DNA of 33,951 bases, taken from positions 1 to 33,951 of the forward strand of contig CASGED010000024.1 in the NCBI GenBank assembly GCA_949300425.1, read 5' to 3'. The stretch is from an uncultured Bacteroides sp. Lineage in GTDB: Bacteria; Bacteroidota; Bacteroidia; Bacteroidales; Bacteroidaceae. Below the pieces are notes generated by a model that did not search any database, had not been told where the DNA came from, and was given only the letters and a program-made list of their open reading frames with translations. The number at the start of each line of letters is the position of its first letter. The first letter of the stretch is position 1. Position numbers and translations under genes: made by a program. Below are positions 1 through 7,857 of this stretch, piece after piece.

Positions 1-32
1 ACACGGATTAAACGAGATGAGCACAGATGTAT

Positions 33-117
33 CTGTCACCCTGAGCGTAGTCGAAGGGTCTCATGTAAGACCTCCTCATGCACTACGTGAGATGTCTCGA
101 CAAGCTCGACATGACAG
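33..117. repeat. REP-like inverted repeat, left copy
   Basis: An 85-bp element bounded by ctgtca and its complement tgacag. The two halves form a long imperfect inverted repeat: the segment from 33 and the reverse complement of the segment ending at 117 share the outer ctgtca, an inner gagc-n-tagtcga-like block and tctca. A second 85-bp copy lies at 33827-33911. The arms are nearly identical between copies and the central loop has diverged. Around the core, 1-9 (acacggatt) is complementary to 127-135 (aatccgtgt), so the structure is nested. No ORF lies inside it. I infer a non-coding, REP- or MITE-like dispersed repeat. Confidence 0.75.
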
Positions 118-189
118 ATACCTTAAAATCCGTGTAAATCTGTACTATCTGTGTTATCTGTGGTTCCCCCCGATAAATTATCATTTATC

Positions 190-1734
190 ATGAAAACAAG
201 ACTATTAATAAGCAGCCTCATGCTGGCCACCGGCCTGACTCTCTCCGCACAGAAGAGCGCTACCATCACCGTCCATGGCGACCAGGGCAAACAAATCATC
301 CCGAAAGAAATCTACGGCCAATTTGCCGAGCACTTAGGCACGTGCATCTACGGCGGCCTTTGGGTGGGCGAAGACTCGGACACCCCCAACATCAAGGGGT
401 ATCGCACCGATGTGTTCAACGCTTTGAAAGAACTGCAGGTGCCCGTCCTGCGCTGGCCGGGCGGATGCTTTGCCGACGAGTACCATTGGATGGACGGCAT
501 CGGTCCCAAGGAGCAACGCCCCAAGATGGTGAACAACAATTGGGGAGGCACTATCGAGGACAACAGTTTCGGCACACACGAGTTCCTGAACCTCTGCGAA
601 ATGCTGGGCTGCGAACCTTACATCAGCGGAAACGTAGGAAGCGGCACGGTGGAAGAGCTGGCCAAATGGGTGGAATACATGACCTCCGAAGGCGATTCGC
701 CCATGGCACGCCTGCGCCGCCAAAACGGACGCGACAAGGCTTGGAAGGTGAAATACCTCGGCGTGGGCAACGAAAGCTGGGGCTGCGGCGGAAGCATGCG
801 CCCCGAATACTACGCCGACCTTTACCGCCGTTACTCTACCTATTGCCGCAACTACGATGATAACCGCCTGTACAAGATTGCCAGCGGTGCCAGCGACTAC
901 GATTACAACTGGACACGGGTGCTCATGGACCAAGTAGGCGGGCGGATGAACGGCCTGTCGTTGCACTATTACACCGTGTCCGGCTGGAGCGGCAGCAAAG
1001 GAGCGGCCACCAAGTTCAGTGACGAAGATTACTATTGGACGTTGGGCAAATGCCGCGAGATCGAAGACGTGCTGAAGCGTCACATCGCCATCATGGACGG
1101 ATTCGACCCGCAAAAGAATATCGCTCTGATACTGGATGAGTGGGGCACTTGGTGGGACGAAGAGCCCGGCACCATTCCCGGACACCTCTACCAGCAGAAC
1201 ACCCTGCGCGACGCGTTCGTGGCATCCCTCTCGCTTGACATTTTCCACAAGTACACCGAGCGTCTGAAGATGGCCAACATCGCCCAGATAGTTAACGTGC
1301 TGCAATCCATGATTCTGACCAAGGACGACAAAATGGTACTGACACCCACCTACTACGTCTTCAAGATGTACAAGGTGCATCAGGACGCCACTTACCTGCC
1401 CTTGGACGTGAATTGCGAGACGATGGACGTGCGAGACCGCCGCACATTGCCGCTTGTCAGCGCCACGGCATCACGTGATAAAGACGGGAAGATACACCTC
1501 TCCCTATCGAACGTAGACTTGAAGAACGAGCAGGAAATCAGCGTCAACTTGTCGGGCATTAGCGTCAATCAAGTCCAAGGCGAGATACTGACTTCTCCAA
1601 ACATTGCCGACTACAACTCGTTCGAGCGGCCCGATGTCGTGAAGCCCGTTCCTTTCAAAGGTGCCAAATTCAGCAAAGGTGTGCTGAAAGTGACGCTTCC
1701 CGCCAAGTCTATCGTGACATTAGAAGTACTCTAA
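190..1734 (+). CDS. alpha-L-arabinofuranosidase, GH51, exported
   Basis: Hydrolyses terminal alpha-L-arabinofuranosyl residues from arabinan or arabinoxylan oligosaccharides. The start at 190 was chosen because an N-terminal signal peptide follows at once ([21 protein letters not shown]), pointing to a periplasmic or surface location; an in-frame start at 151 would place 13 unlikely residues before it. The GH51 catalytic pair is visible: acid/base Glu195 in GVGNESWG and nucleophile Glu317 in [15 protein letters not shown] and a C-terminal beta-domain are also present. At 514 residues it is normal for the family. Downstream transketolase and RpiB would process the released pentose, so the neighbourhood fits arabinose use, though the transketolase has its own promoter-like box. 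Substrate range cannot be read from the sequence. Confidence 0.93.
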   Translation: MKTRLLISSLMLATGLTLSAQKSATITVHGDQGKQIIPKEIYGQFAEHLGTCIYGGLWVGEDSDTPNIKGYRTDVFNALKELQVPVLRWPGGCFADEYHWMDGIGPKEQRPKMVNNNWGGTIEDNSFGTHEFLNLCEMLGCEPYISGNVGSGTVEELAKWVEYMTSEGDSPMARLRRQNGRDKAWKVKYLGVGNESWGCGGSMRPEYYADLYRRYSTYCRNYDDNRLYKIASGASDYDYNWTRVLMDQVGGRMNGLSLHYYTVSGWSGSKGAATKFSDEDYYWTLGKCREIEDVLKRHIAIMDGFDPQKNIALILDEWGTWWDEEPGTIPGHLYQQNTLRDAFVASLSLDIFHKYTERLKMANIAQIVNVLQSMILTKDDKMVLTPTYYVFKMYKVHQDATYLPLDVNCETMDVRDRRTLPLVSATASRDKDGKIHLSLSNVDLKNEQEISVNLSGISVNQVQGEILTSPNIADYNSFERPDVVKPVPFKGAKFSKGVLKVTLPAKSIVTLEVL

Positions 1735-1792
1735 ACGAATAACCATTCTACGATAGATGGACAACGATAGCTTATCATATCAAATAATTGCT

Positions 1793-1800
1793 TAACTTTG
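1793..1800 (+). promoter_or_regulatory. Bacteroides-type -7 box for tkt
   Basis: TAACTTTG matches the TAnnTTTG consensus 21 bp before the transketolase ATG. No clear TTG sits about 20 bp upstream, so this is a half-site. The box contains the TTG at 1798 that could be mistaken for a start codon, which supports translation from 1822. Confidence 0.55.
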
Positions 1801-1821
1801 CAAAAAATTAAACCAAACAAT

Positions 1822-3831
1822 ATGAATGACAAAAAACTAATGAACCGCGCAGCCGACAACATCCGCATCCTGGCTGCTTCTATGGTGGAGAAAGCCAAGT
1901 CCGGACATCCGGGCGGCGCCATGGGCGGTGCCGACTTCGTAAACGTACTTTTTTCCGAGTTCTTGGTATATGACCCCGAAAATCCCGCTTGGGAAGGACG
2001 AGACCGTTTCTTCCTCGACCCCGGCCACATGTCGCCGATGCTTTACTCCCAACTGGCTTTAGCGGGTAAGTTTACATTGGACGAACTGAAGGAGTTCCGC
2101 CAATGGGGAAACCCCACACCGGGACACCCCGAACGCGACATCGCACGCGGCATTGAAAACACCTCAGGCCCGCTGGGACAAGGACATACATTTGCCGTAG
2201 GCGCCGCCATCGCCGCCAAGTTCCTGAAAGCCCGCTTTGGCGAAGTGATGAATCAAACTATCTACGCTTACATCTCCGATGGGGGCGTGCAGGAGGAAAT
2301 CTCGCAAGGCGCAGGCCGCATTGCCGGCACACTGGGCTTGGACAACCTCATCATGTTCTATGACGCCAACGACATCCAGCTTTCTACCGAGACCAAAGCT
2401 GTGACCACGGAAGATACCGCCAAGAAGTATGAAGCATGGGGCTGGAAGGTCATCAAGATAGACGGAAACGACCCCGACGCCATCCGCGGGGCACTGAACG
2501 AAGCCAAGGCGGAGACTGAACGTCCGACCCTCATCATCGGCCACACCGTGATGGGCAAAGGCGCCCGCAAGGCCGATGGCAGCAGCTACGAGGCAAATTG
2601 CGCTACGCACGGCGCACCGCTGGGCGGCGATGCTTACATCAACACCATCAAGAACTTGGGTGGCGACCCGGAGAATCCCTTCCAAATCTTCCCCGAAGTG
2701 CAGGAACTTTATGCCAAACGTGCCGCCGAGTTGAAGCAGATTGTAGCTGAACGCTATGCCGCCAAAGCCGCTTGGACTGCCGCTAATCCCGAGCTGGCCG
2801 CTAAACTGGAGCGTTTCTTCTCAGGCAAGGCTCCCGAGGTGAACTGGGCTGCCATTGAGCAGAAACCCAATTCAGCCACCCGTGCCGCATCGGCTACCGT
2901 ACTGGGCGCATTGGCTGAACAGGTGGACAATATGATTGTGGCTTCCGCCGATTTGTCCAACTCTGATAAGACCGATGGCTTCTTGAAGAAAACGCATGCT
3001 TTCCAAAAAGGCGACTTCAGCGGTGCTTTCTTCCAAGCCGGCGTGGCCGAGCTGACCATGGCTTGCTGCTGCATCGGTATGGCCCTGCATGGCGGTGTCA
3101 TTCCCGCTTGCGGAACCTTCTTCGTATTCTCCGACTACATGAAGCCGGCCGTACGCATGGCTGCGCTGATGGAAGTGCCCGTGAAGTTCATTTGGACACA
3201 CGACGCTTTCCGCGTAGGCGAGGATGGCCCGACGCACGAGCCTGTAGAGCAGGAAGCTCAAATCCGCCTGATGGAGAAATTGAAGAACCACAAGGGTGAA
3301 AACTCCATGTTGGTGCTCCGCCCAGCCGATTGCGAAGAGACGAGTGTCGCCTGGCGTTTGGCTATGGAAAACACGAAGACGCCTACGGCTTTAATCCTCT
3401 CCCGCCAAAACATAACCAACTTGCCCGCAGGCAACGACTATACACAGGTGGCTAAAGGCGCTTACGTAGTAGCCGGATCAGATGAAAATCCCGATGTAGT
3501 GCTGGTAGCTTCAGGCTCCGAGGTGTCTACGTTGGTGGCCGGTGCCGAGTTGTTGCGCAAGGACGGTGTGAAGGTGCGCATCGTTTCGGCTCCTTCCGAA
3601 GGACTTTTCCGCACACAACCTACTGACTACCAAGAGTCCGTGATACCGGCCGCAGTCAAAAAATTCGGCATGACCGCCGGATTGCCCGTCACACTGGAAG
3701 GCTTGGTAGGCACACAGAGCAAGATTTGGGGATTGCCTTCGTTCGGTTTCTCGGCTCCCTACAAGGTGCTGGACGAGAAGCTGGGCTTCACGGCTGAAAA
3801 TGTGTACAACCAAGTAAAAGCTATCTTGTAA
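1822..3831 (+). CDS. tkt: transketolase
   Basis: Thiamine-diphosphate enzyme of the non-oxidative pentose phosphate pathway, moving two-carbon units between ketose and aldose phosphates in the cytoplasm. At 669 residues it is full length. Visible family motifs are SGHPGGA (residues 27-33), TSGPLGQGH, the cofactor-binding segment SDGG...DAND, DLSNSDKT, and HDAFRVGEDGPTHEPVEQ in the pyrimidine domain. The usual GDG of the ThDP motif reads SDG here. The ATG at 1822 was preferred over the TTG at 1798 because that TTG lies in the promoter box. The stop codon abuts the rpiB ATG, so the two are almost certainly co-transcribed. Confidence 0.96.
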   Translation: MNDKKLMNRAADNIRILAASMVEKAKSGHPGGAMGGADFVNVLFSEFLVYDPENPAWEGRDRFFLDPGHMSPMLYSQLALAGKFTLDELKEFRQWGNPTPGHPERDIARGIENTSGPLGQGHTFAVGAAIAAKFLKARFGEVMNQTIYAYISDGGVQEEISQGAGRIAGTLGLDNLIMFYDANDIQLSTETKAVTTEDTAKKYEAWGWKVIKIDGNDPDAIRGALNEAKAETERPTLIIGHTVMGKGARKADGSSYEANCATHGAPLGGDAYINTIKNLGGDPENPFQIFPEVQELYAKRAAELKQIVAERYAAKAAWTAANPELAAKLERFFSGKAPEVNWAAIEQKPNSATRAASATVLGALAEQVDNMIVASADLSNSDKTDGFLKKTHAFQKGDFSGAFFQAGVAELTMACCCIGMALHGGVIPACGTFFVFSDYMKPAVRMAALMEVPVKFIWTHDAFRVGEDGPTHEPVEQEAQIRLMEKLKNHKGENSMLVLRPADCEETSVAWRLAMENTKTPTALILSRQNITNLPAGNDYTQVAKGAYVVAGSDENPDVVLVASGSEVSTLVAGAELLRKDGVKVRIVSAPSEGLFRTQPTDYQESVIPAAVKKFGMTAGLPVTLEGLVGTQSKIWGLPSFGFSAPYKVLDEKLGFTAENVYNQVKAIL

Positions 3832-4269
3832 ATGGAAACCATAGGAATTTGCTCCGACCATGCCGGATATGCGCTAAAACAATACGTGAAGCAATGGCTG
3901 GAAGCCAAAGGCTGGGAATATAAGGACTTTGGCACCTATTCGCCGGAGAGCGTGGATTATCCCGACTTCGCCCATCCGCTGGCCTGTGCCGTAGAAGCCG
4001 GAGAATGCTATCCGGGCATCGCCATCTGCGGAAGCGGAAACGGCATCGCCATGACCCTGAACAAGCACCAAGGCATCCGGGCGGCTCTTTGCTGGAGGCC
4101 CGACATTGCCGAGCTGGCACGTCAGCACAACAATGCCAATGTGCTTGTCATGCCCGGCCGCTTCGTGACCAACACGGAGGCCGATGCCATTATGAACAAG
4201 TTTTTCTCTACTCCGTTTGAAGGCGGACGCCATCAGCGCCGAATCGAGAAGATACCCATAACTGAATAA
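3832..4269 (+). CDS. rpiB: ribose-5-phosphate isomerase B
   Basis: Interconverts ribose 5-phosphate and ribulose 5-phosphate. The 145-residue length fits the RpiB/LacAB family. The phosphate- and ring-opening region CSDHAGY (residues 7-13), the catalytic-cysteine loop AICGSGNGIAM (Cys66) and RPDIAELARQHNNANVL are all present. Its ATG follows the transketolase stop with no gap, which suggests translational coupling and stoichiometric expression in one pentose phosphate unit. A strong terminator follows 21 bp after the stop. Confidence 0.95.
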   Translation: METIGICSDHAGYALKQYVKQWLEAKGWEYKDFGTYSPESVDYPDFAHPLACAVEAGECYPGIAICGSGNGIAMTLNKHQGIRAALCWRPDIAELARQHNNANVLVMPGRFVTNTEADAIMNKFFSTPFEGGRHQRRIEKIPITE

Positions 4270-4290
4270 AAAGTTTCTCGAAAACTATAT

Positions 4291-4330
4291 AAAAAACAGC
4301 AATGCCCCATTGAGTGCATTGCTGTTTTTT
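4291..4330 (+). terminator. intrinsic terminator after tkt-rpiB
   Basis: A perfect 15-bp inverted repeat (4291-4305 with 4316-4330; core acagcaatgc/gcattgctgt) with a 10-nt loop, flanked by an A-run and followed by more T. It ends the tkt-rpiB transcript, and the A/T flanks could let it act in both directions. Confidence 0.9.
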
Positions 4331-4353
4331 TTATTTTTAAAGAGAGAAACCAT

Positions 4354-4435
4354 ATCGTTTAATGTAAAGTGGCATATCATTTAATGTAAAGCGATGTATC
4401 ATTTAATGTAAAGCATCGTTTCTTTAAATGTAAAA
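4354..4435. repeat. four direct repeats at 22-bp period (TTTAATGTAAA)
   Basis: Copies of a 16-bp unit begin at 4354, 4376, 4398 and 4420, exactly 22 bp apart. Copies 2 and 3 are identical (atcatttaatgtaaag); copy 1 has one change and copy 4 is more diverged. The core TTTA-N3-TAAA is itself a dyad. A 22-bp period is close to two helical turns, so the sites would face the same side of the DNA. The array lies between the rpiB terminator and the promoter-like box of the next operon, so an operator for a regulator of that operon is my inference. Confidence 0.8.
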
Positions 4436-4503
4436 ACATCCCATAATTGAACATAAAAATAGCTTTTTTCCTAAAGATTATACGCAAGTCCAACAGAAAA
4501 AGC

Positions 4504-4511
4504 TATCTTTG
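4504..4511 (+). promoter_or_regulatory. -7 box for the TPR/oxidoreductase operon
   Basis: TATCTTTG matches TAnnTTTG, 28 bp before the ATG at 4540. No good TTG is seen 19-21 bp upstream. It lies about 70 bp downstream of the 22-bp repeat array. Confidence 0.5.
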
Positions 4512-4539
4512 CGAGATAATAAACCCATACACGTATTGC

Positions 4540-4815
4540 ATGGAAGAATTGACAACGATAAAAGAACTTATCAGCCGGGGAGAGGTTACCCAAGCTATTG
4601 AACAACTGAACAGATTGCTTGAGAGTAATTTCCCCCAAAAAGACACGGCTTACTACCTGCGAGGAAACGCTTACCGCAAACAGGGAAACTGGCAGCAAGC
4701 CTTGAACAACTATCAGTATGCCATGGACATCAACCCCGAAAGTCCTGCGCGCGAAGCCCGGCGTATGGTGATAGACATACTAAACTTTTATAACAAAGAT
4801 ATGTACAACCAATAA
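4540..4815 (+). CDS. small tetratricopeptide-repeat protein
   Basis: A 91-residue soluble protein starting MEELTTIKEL. Residues about 38-75 form a TPR-like helix pair (AYYLRGNAYRKQGNWQQALNNYQYAMDINPES), preceded by a helix that could be a further half-repeat. The ATG at 4540 was chosen because the upstream in-frame codons run through the -7 box and are not conserved-looking. The gene ends 19 bp before the ferredoxin subunit and probably leads its operon. A role as a protein-protein adaptor for the oxidoreductase is possible but not shown. Confidence 0.8.
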   Translation: MEELTTIKELISRGEVTQAIEQLNRLLESNFPQKDTAYYLRGNAYRKQGNWQQALNNYQYAMDINPESPAREARRMVIDILNFYNKDMYNQ

Positions 4816-4834
4816 ATAAAAGGAAACGTAAATT

Positions 4835-5062
4835 ATGGCAAAAATCAAAGGAGCTATCGTAGTAGACACCGAGCGTTGCAAAGGGTGCAACTTGTGTGCT
4901 GTGGCTTGTCCGCTTCATGTCATCGCTCTGGCTAAGGAAGTAAACATAAAAGGATACAACTATGCCTACCAGGCACTGGAAGACACGTGCAACGGATGCG
5001 CTTCGTGCGCCACGGTATGCCCGGACGGATGCATATCCGTGTATAAAGTAAAAGTAGAATAA
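4835..5062 (+). CDS. 2-oxoacid:ferredoxin oxidoreductase, 4Fe-4S delta subunit
   Basis: A 75-residue two-cluster ferredoxin. Cys15, 18, 21 and 25 (CKGCNLCAVACP) and Cys52, 55, 58 and 62 (CNGCASCATVCP) form two CX2CX2CX3C motifs, and there is an extra Cys66. It carries electrons from the catalytic subunits to ferredoxin. The next genes encode alpha, beta and gamma subunits, so the order is delta-alpha-beta-gamma, as in four-subunit VOR/KOR enzymes. Cytoplasmic. Confidence 0.93.
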   Translation: MAKIKGAIVVDTERCKGCNLCAVACPLHVIALAKEVNIKGYNYAYQALEDTCNGCASCATVCPDGCISVYKVKVE

Positions 5063-5081
5063 CATGTAAATCTGTGTAAAT
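5063..5081. repeat. fragment of dispersed repeat between ferredoxin and alpha subunit genes
   Basis: The short spacer carries tgtaaatctgtgtaaat, which resembles the outer arm of the left-end repeat (gtgtaaatctgt at 132-143). It occupies the position where a ribosome-binding site would lie. Confidence 0.4.
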
Positions 5082-6164
5082 ATGGCAGAAGAAGTAGTAT
5101 TAATGAAAGGAAACGAAGCCATCGCCCATGCGGCCATCCGCTGCGGTGCCGACGGGTACTTCGGTTATCCTATTACTCCTCAATCGGAGGTTTTGGAAAC
5201 GCTGGCCGAACTGAAACCCTGGGAAACTACCGGCATGGTGGTGCTTCAGGCCGAAAGCGAGGTAGCGTCTATTAATATGGTATACGGTGGAGCCGGAAGC
5301 GGTAAGATGGTCATGACCTCATCGTCCAGCCCCGGTGTCAGCCTCATGCAGGAAGGCGTGTCCTACCTGGCGGGTGCCGAATTGCCGTGCCTCATTGTGA
5401 ACGTCATGCGCGGAGGCCCTGGTTTAGGCACCATCCAACCCAGCCAGGCAGATTATTTCCAAACCACCAAGGGAGGTGGACACGGCGACTATCGGCTGAT
5501 AACCTTGGCTCCGTCTTCGGTGCAGGAGATGGCGGACTTTGTAGGCCTGGCTTTCGAATTGGCCTTTAAATATCGCAATCCCGCCGTTATCCTGGCGGAC
5601 GGTGTCGTAGGGCAAATGATGGAGAAAGTGGTATTGCCTCCGCAAAAACCACGCCGCACCGACGAGGAAGTCATCGCCCAATGCCCGTGGGCTTCCACCG
5701 GTAAGACAAAGAACCGCAAGCCCAACATCATCACTTCGTTGGAACTGAAGCCCGAAGCCATGGAGAAGAACAACATCCGCTTTCAGGCCAAATACAAGCT
5801 CATCGAAGAAAACGAGGTGCGCTTCGAGGAAATCAATTGCGAAGACGCTGACTATCTGATTGTGGCATTCGGCTCCATGGCACGTATCGGGCAAAAGGCT
5901 ATGGAAATAGCCCGCGAAGAAGGCATTAAGGTGGGCATTTTGCGTCCCATTACCCTGTGGCCTTTCCCCAAAGACGCAATCGCCCGCTATGCCGACAAGG
6001 TGAAAGGTATGTTAGTGGCCGAACTGAACGCCGGACAGATGATTGAAGATGTCCGCCTGGCCGTCAACGGAAAAGTGAATGTCGAACACTTCGGACGCTT
6101 GGGAGGCATCGTGCCCGACCCTGACGAGATTGTAGCGGCGTTGAAGGAAAAACTGATTAAGTGA
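5082..6164 (+). CDS. vorB: 2-oxoacid:ferredoxin oxidoreductase, alpha subunit (VorB/KorA type)
   Basis: Catalytic alpha subunit of 360 residues. Domain I (about 1-190) is the pyrimidine-binding part, starting with KGNEAIAHAAIRCGADGYFGYPITPQSE; the C-terminal domain II follows from about residue 250 (LIVAFGSMARIGQKA, VGILRPITLWPFP). Such complexes oxidise 2-oxoacids to acyl-CoA and CO2 with reduction of ferredoxin, and run in reverse for amino-acid synthesis under anaerobiosis. The substrate, branched-chain 2-oxoacid or 2-oxoglutarate, cannot be decided by eye; homologues carry both names. Its TGA overlaps the ATG of the next small gene. Confidence 0.92.
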   Translation: MAEEVVLMKGNEAIAHAAIRCGADGYFGYPITPQSEVLETLAELKPWETTGMVVLQAESEVASINMVYGGAGSGKMVMTSSSSPGVSLMQEGVSYLAGAELPCLIVNVMRGGPGLGTIQPSQADYFQTTKGGGHGDYRLITLAPSSVQEMADFVGLAFELAFKYRNPAVILADGVVGQMMEKVVLPPQKPRRTDEEVIAQCPWASTGKTKNRKPNIITSLELKPEAMEKNNIRFQAKYKLIEENEVRFEEINCEDADYLIVAFGSMARIGQKAMEIAREEGIKVGILRPITLWPFPKDAIARYADKVKGMLVAELNAGQMIEDVRLAVNGKVNVEHFGRLGGIVPDPDEIVAALKEKLIK

Positions 6165-6334
6165 TGGAAACAGATAAAATCAGAAACGTACTGAACATCC
6201 TCTTTATGGTATTGGCCGTAGCGGCTGTAGTTGTGTATTTCGCGGTAGACGATTTTACCGTATTCCTCTACACGTGTGGCGCGGCCATCTTCTTTAAAGT
6301 AGTAGAATTCTTCATACGCTTCACCAACAGATAA
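6164..6334 (+). CDS. small membrane protein inside the oxidoreductase operon
   Basis: A 56-residue ORF starting METDKIRNVLNILF. It begins in a TGATG overlap with the alpha-subunit stop and ends 8 bp before the beta-subunit start, so it is embedded in the operon. It has two hydrophobic stretches, about residues 9-27 (VLNILFMVLAVAAVVVYFA) and 32-51, separated by DDF, suggesting a two-pass hairpin in the inner membrane; the C-terminus is basic. I do not recognise a family. Tight coupling and the lack of any other use for the spacer argue that it is real. It might tether the complex to the membrane, but this is inference. Confidence 0.8.
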   Translation: METDKIRNVLNILFMVLAVAAVVVYFAVDDFTVFLYTCGAAIFFKVVEFFIRFTNR

Positions 6335-6342
6335 CAACAATT

Positions 6343-7104
6343 ATGACAAAAGAAGATATTATCAAACCCGAGAATCTGGTTTACAAGAAACCGACTCTGA
6401 TGAACGATAACCCCATGCACTATTGCCCGGGATGCAGCCATGGCGTGGTACATAAGCTCATAGCCGAAGTGATAGAAGAAATGGGGATGGAAGACAAGGC
6501 CATCGGCATCTCTCCCGTGGGATGTGCCGTATTTATCTACAACTATCTGGACATCGATTGGCAAGAGGCAGCTCACGGACGCGCGCCGGCATTGGCTTCG
6601 GCCATCAAACGCCTGTGGCCCAGCCGCTTGGTATTCACTTATCAAGGCGACGGCGACTTGGCTTGCATCGGTACGGCCGAAACTATCCATGCCCTGAACC
6701 GTGGAGAGAACATCACCATCATCTTTATCAACAACGCCATTTATGGCATGACCGGCGGGCAGATGGCTCCTACCACGCTGGTGGGCATGAAGACTTCTAC
6801 CTGCCCCTACGGACGTGACGTACACCTGCATGGCTATCCGTTGAAGATTGCCGACATTGCAGCCCAATTGGAAGGCACGGCCTACGTCACCCGCCAAAGC
6901 GTGCAGTCAGTGCCTGCCATCCGCAAGGCCAAGAAAGCCATCCGCAAGGCGTTCGAAAACTCCATGGCCGGCAAGGGAAGTAACCTGGTGGAAATCGTAT
7001 CTACCTGCAACTCAGGTTGGAAGATGTCACCGGCCGCTGCCAACAAGTGGATGGAAGAAAACATGTTCCCCTTCTATCCGCTTGGCGACTTAAAAGATAA
7101 ATAA
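6343..7104 (+). CDS. korB: 2-oxoacid:ferredoxin oxidoreductase, beta subunit (ThDP-binding)
   Basis: Catalytic beta subunit of 253 residues that binds thiamine diphosphate. YCPGCSHG (Cys28, Cys31) provides cluster or zinc-like cysteines, and GDGDLACIGTAE...NNAIYGMTGGQ is the ThDP/Mg signature of the family. It works with the alpha, gamma and ferredoxin subunits encoded on either side. The 21-bp spacer to the next gene contains a CACATTAGCACATTAG repeat. Length and motifs are complete. Confidence 0.93.
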   Translation: MTKEDIIKPENLVYKKPTLMNDNPMHYCPGCSHGVVHKLIAEVIEEMGMEDKAIGISPVGCAVFIYNYLDIDWQEAAHGRAPALASAIKRLWPSRLVFTYQGDGDLACIGTAETIHALNRGENITIIFINNAIYGMTGGQMAPTTLVGMKTSTCPYGRDVHLHGYPLKIADIAAQLEGTAYVTRQSVQSVPAIRKAKKAIRKAFENSMAGKGSNLVEIVSTCNSGWKMSPAAANKWMEENMFPFYPLGDLKDK

Positions 7105-7125
7105 TCACATTAGCACATTAGAATA

Positions 7126-7668
7126 ATGAAAGAAGAAATCATTATAGCAGGATTCGGCGGACAAGGCGTATTGTCCATGGGTAAGATATTGGCTTACTCA
7201 GGGCTGATGGAGGGTAAAGAAGTGACATGGATGCCCGCCTACGGTCCCGAGCAACGAGGAGGTACGGCCAACGTGACCGTCATCGTGAGCGATGAGAAAA
7301 TCTCTTCGCCCATTTTGAGCAAATATGACTCGGCCATTATCTTGAATCAACCTTCGCTGGAGAAGTTCGAGAGCAAAGTAAAGCCCGGAGGAGTTTTGAT
7401 TTATGACGGTTATGGCATCATCAACCCGCCTACGCGCAAGGATATCCACGTCTATCGCATTGACGCCATGGATGCCGCCAACGAGATGAACAACTCGAAA
7501 GCCTTCAACATGATTGTATTGGGAGGCTTGCTGAAGATAAAGCCTATCGTGACGTTGGAAAATGTTATCAAGGGATTGAAGAAGACGTTGCCCGAACGCC
7601 ACCACCATTTGATACCGATGAATGAAGAGGCTATCAAGCGGGGCATGGAGTTGATTAAAGAAGTATAA
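7126..7668 (+). CDS. korC: 2-oxoacid:ferredoxin oxidoreductase, gamma subunit
   Basis: A 180-residue gamma subunit. It starts with the family signature IIAGFGGQGVLSMGK, followed by MPAYGPEQRGGTANV and SSPILSKYDSAIILNQPSL. The gamma domain contributes to CoA binding and assembly in this enzyme family. It is the last gene of the operon; a long hairpin that may stop transcription follows about 40 bp downstream. Confidence 0.92.
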   Translation: MKEEIIIAGFGGQGVLSMGKILAYSGLMEGKEVTWMPAYGPEQRGGTANVTVIVSDEKISSPILSKYDSAIILNQPSLEKFESKVKPGGVLIYDGYGIINPPTRKDIHVYRIDAMDAANEMNNSKAFNMIVLGGLLKIKPIVTLENVIKGLKKTLPERHHHLIPMNEEAIKRGMELIKEV

Positions 7669-7710
7669 AGACAATTCCCCTCTCTAAAGGAAGGTAAAGT
7701 CCGAACGACT

Positions 7711-7786
7711 TTTAGACGCAGACAAAGCGGATAATGCGGATTAATCAATTAAAAAATCCGCATTATCCGCTTTATTTGCATCTAAA
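7711..7786. terminator. long hairpin between korC and purT, possible terminator or repeat
   Basis: A perfect 19-bp inverted repeat (7724-7742 with 7755-7773, core gcggataatgcgg) with a 12-nt loop. It extends outward imperfectly: tttagacgca at 7711 pairs with tgcatctaaa at 7777-7786 with one mismatch. T-rich sequence follows the right arm. It lies between converging transcripts and could terminate korC; its length also suggests a member of the same family of nested intergenic repeats as the window ends. Confidence 0.7.
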
Positions 7787-7857
7787 AAATATAGTTCGTT
7801 CCTTTCTGTTTCAACACTGCTTTCTCGTTTCCCCAATCAGATAACTTACTTCTTTGT

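Noticed and set aside
334-1380. 348-codon minus-strand ORF opposite the GH51 gene
   Set aside because: It is antisense to a clearly conserved enzyme, with no recognisable domain and a composition typical of a shadow frame in GC-rich codons.
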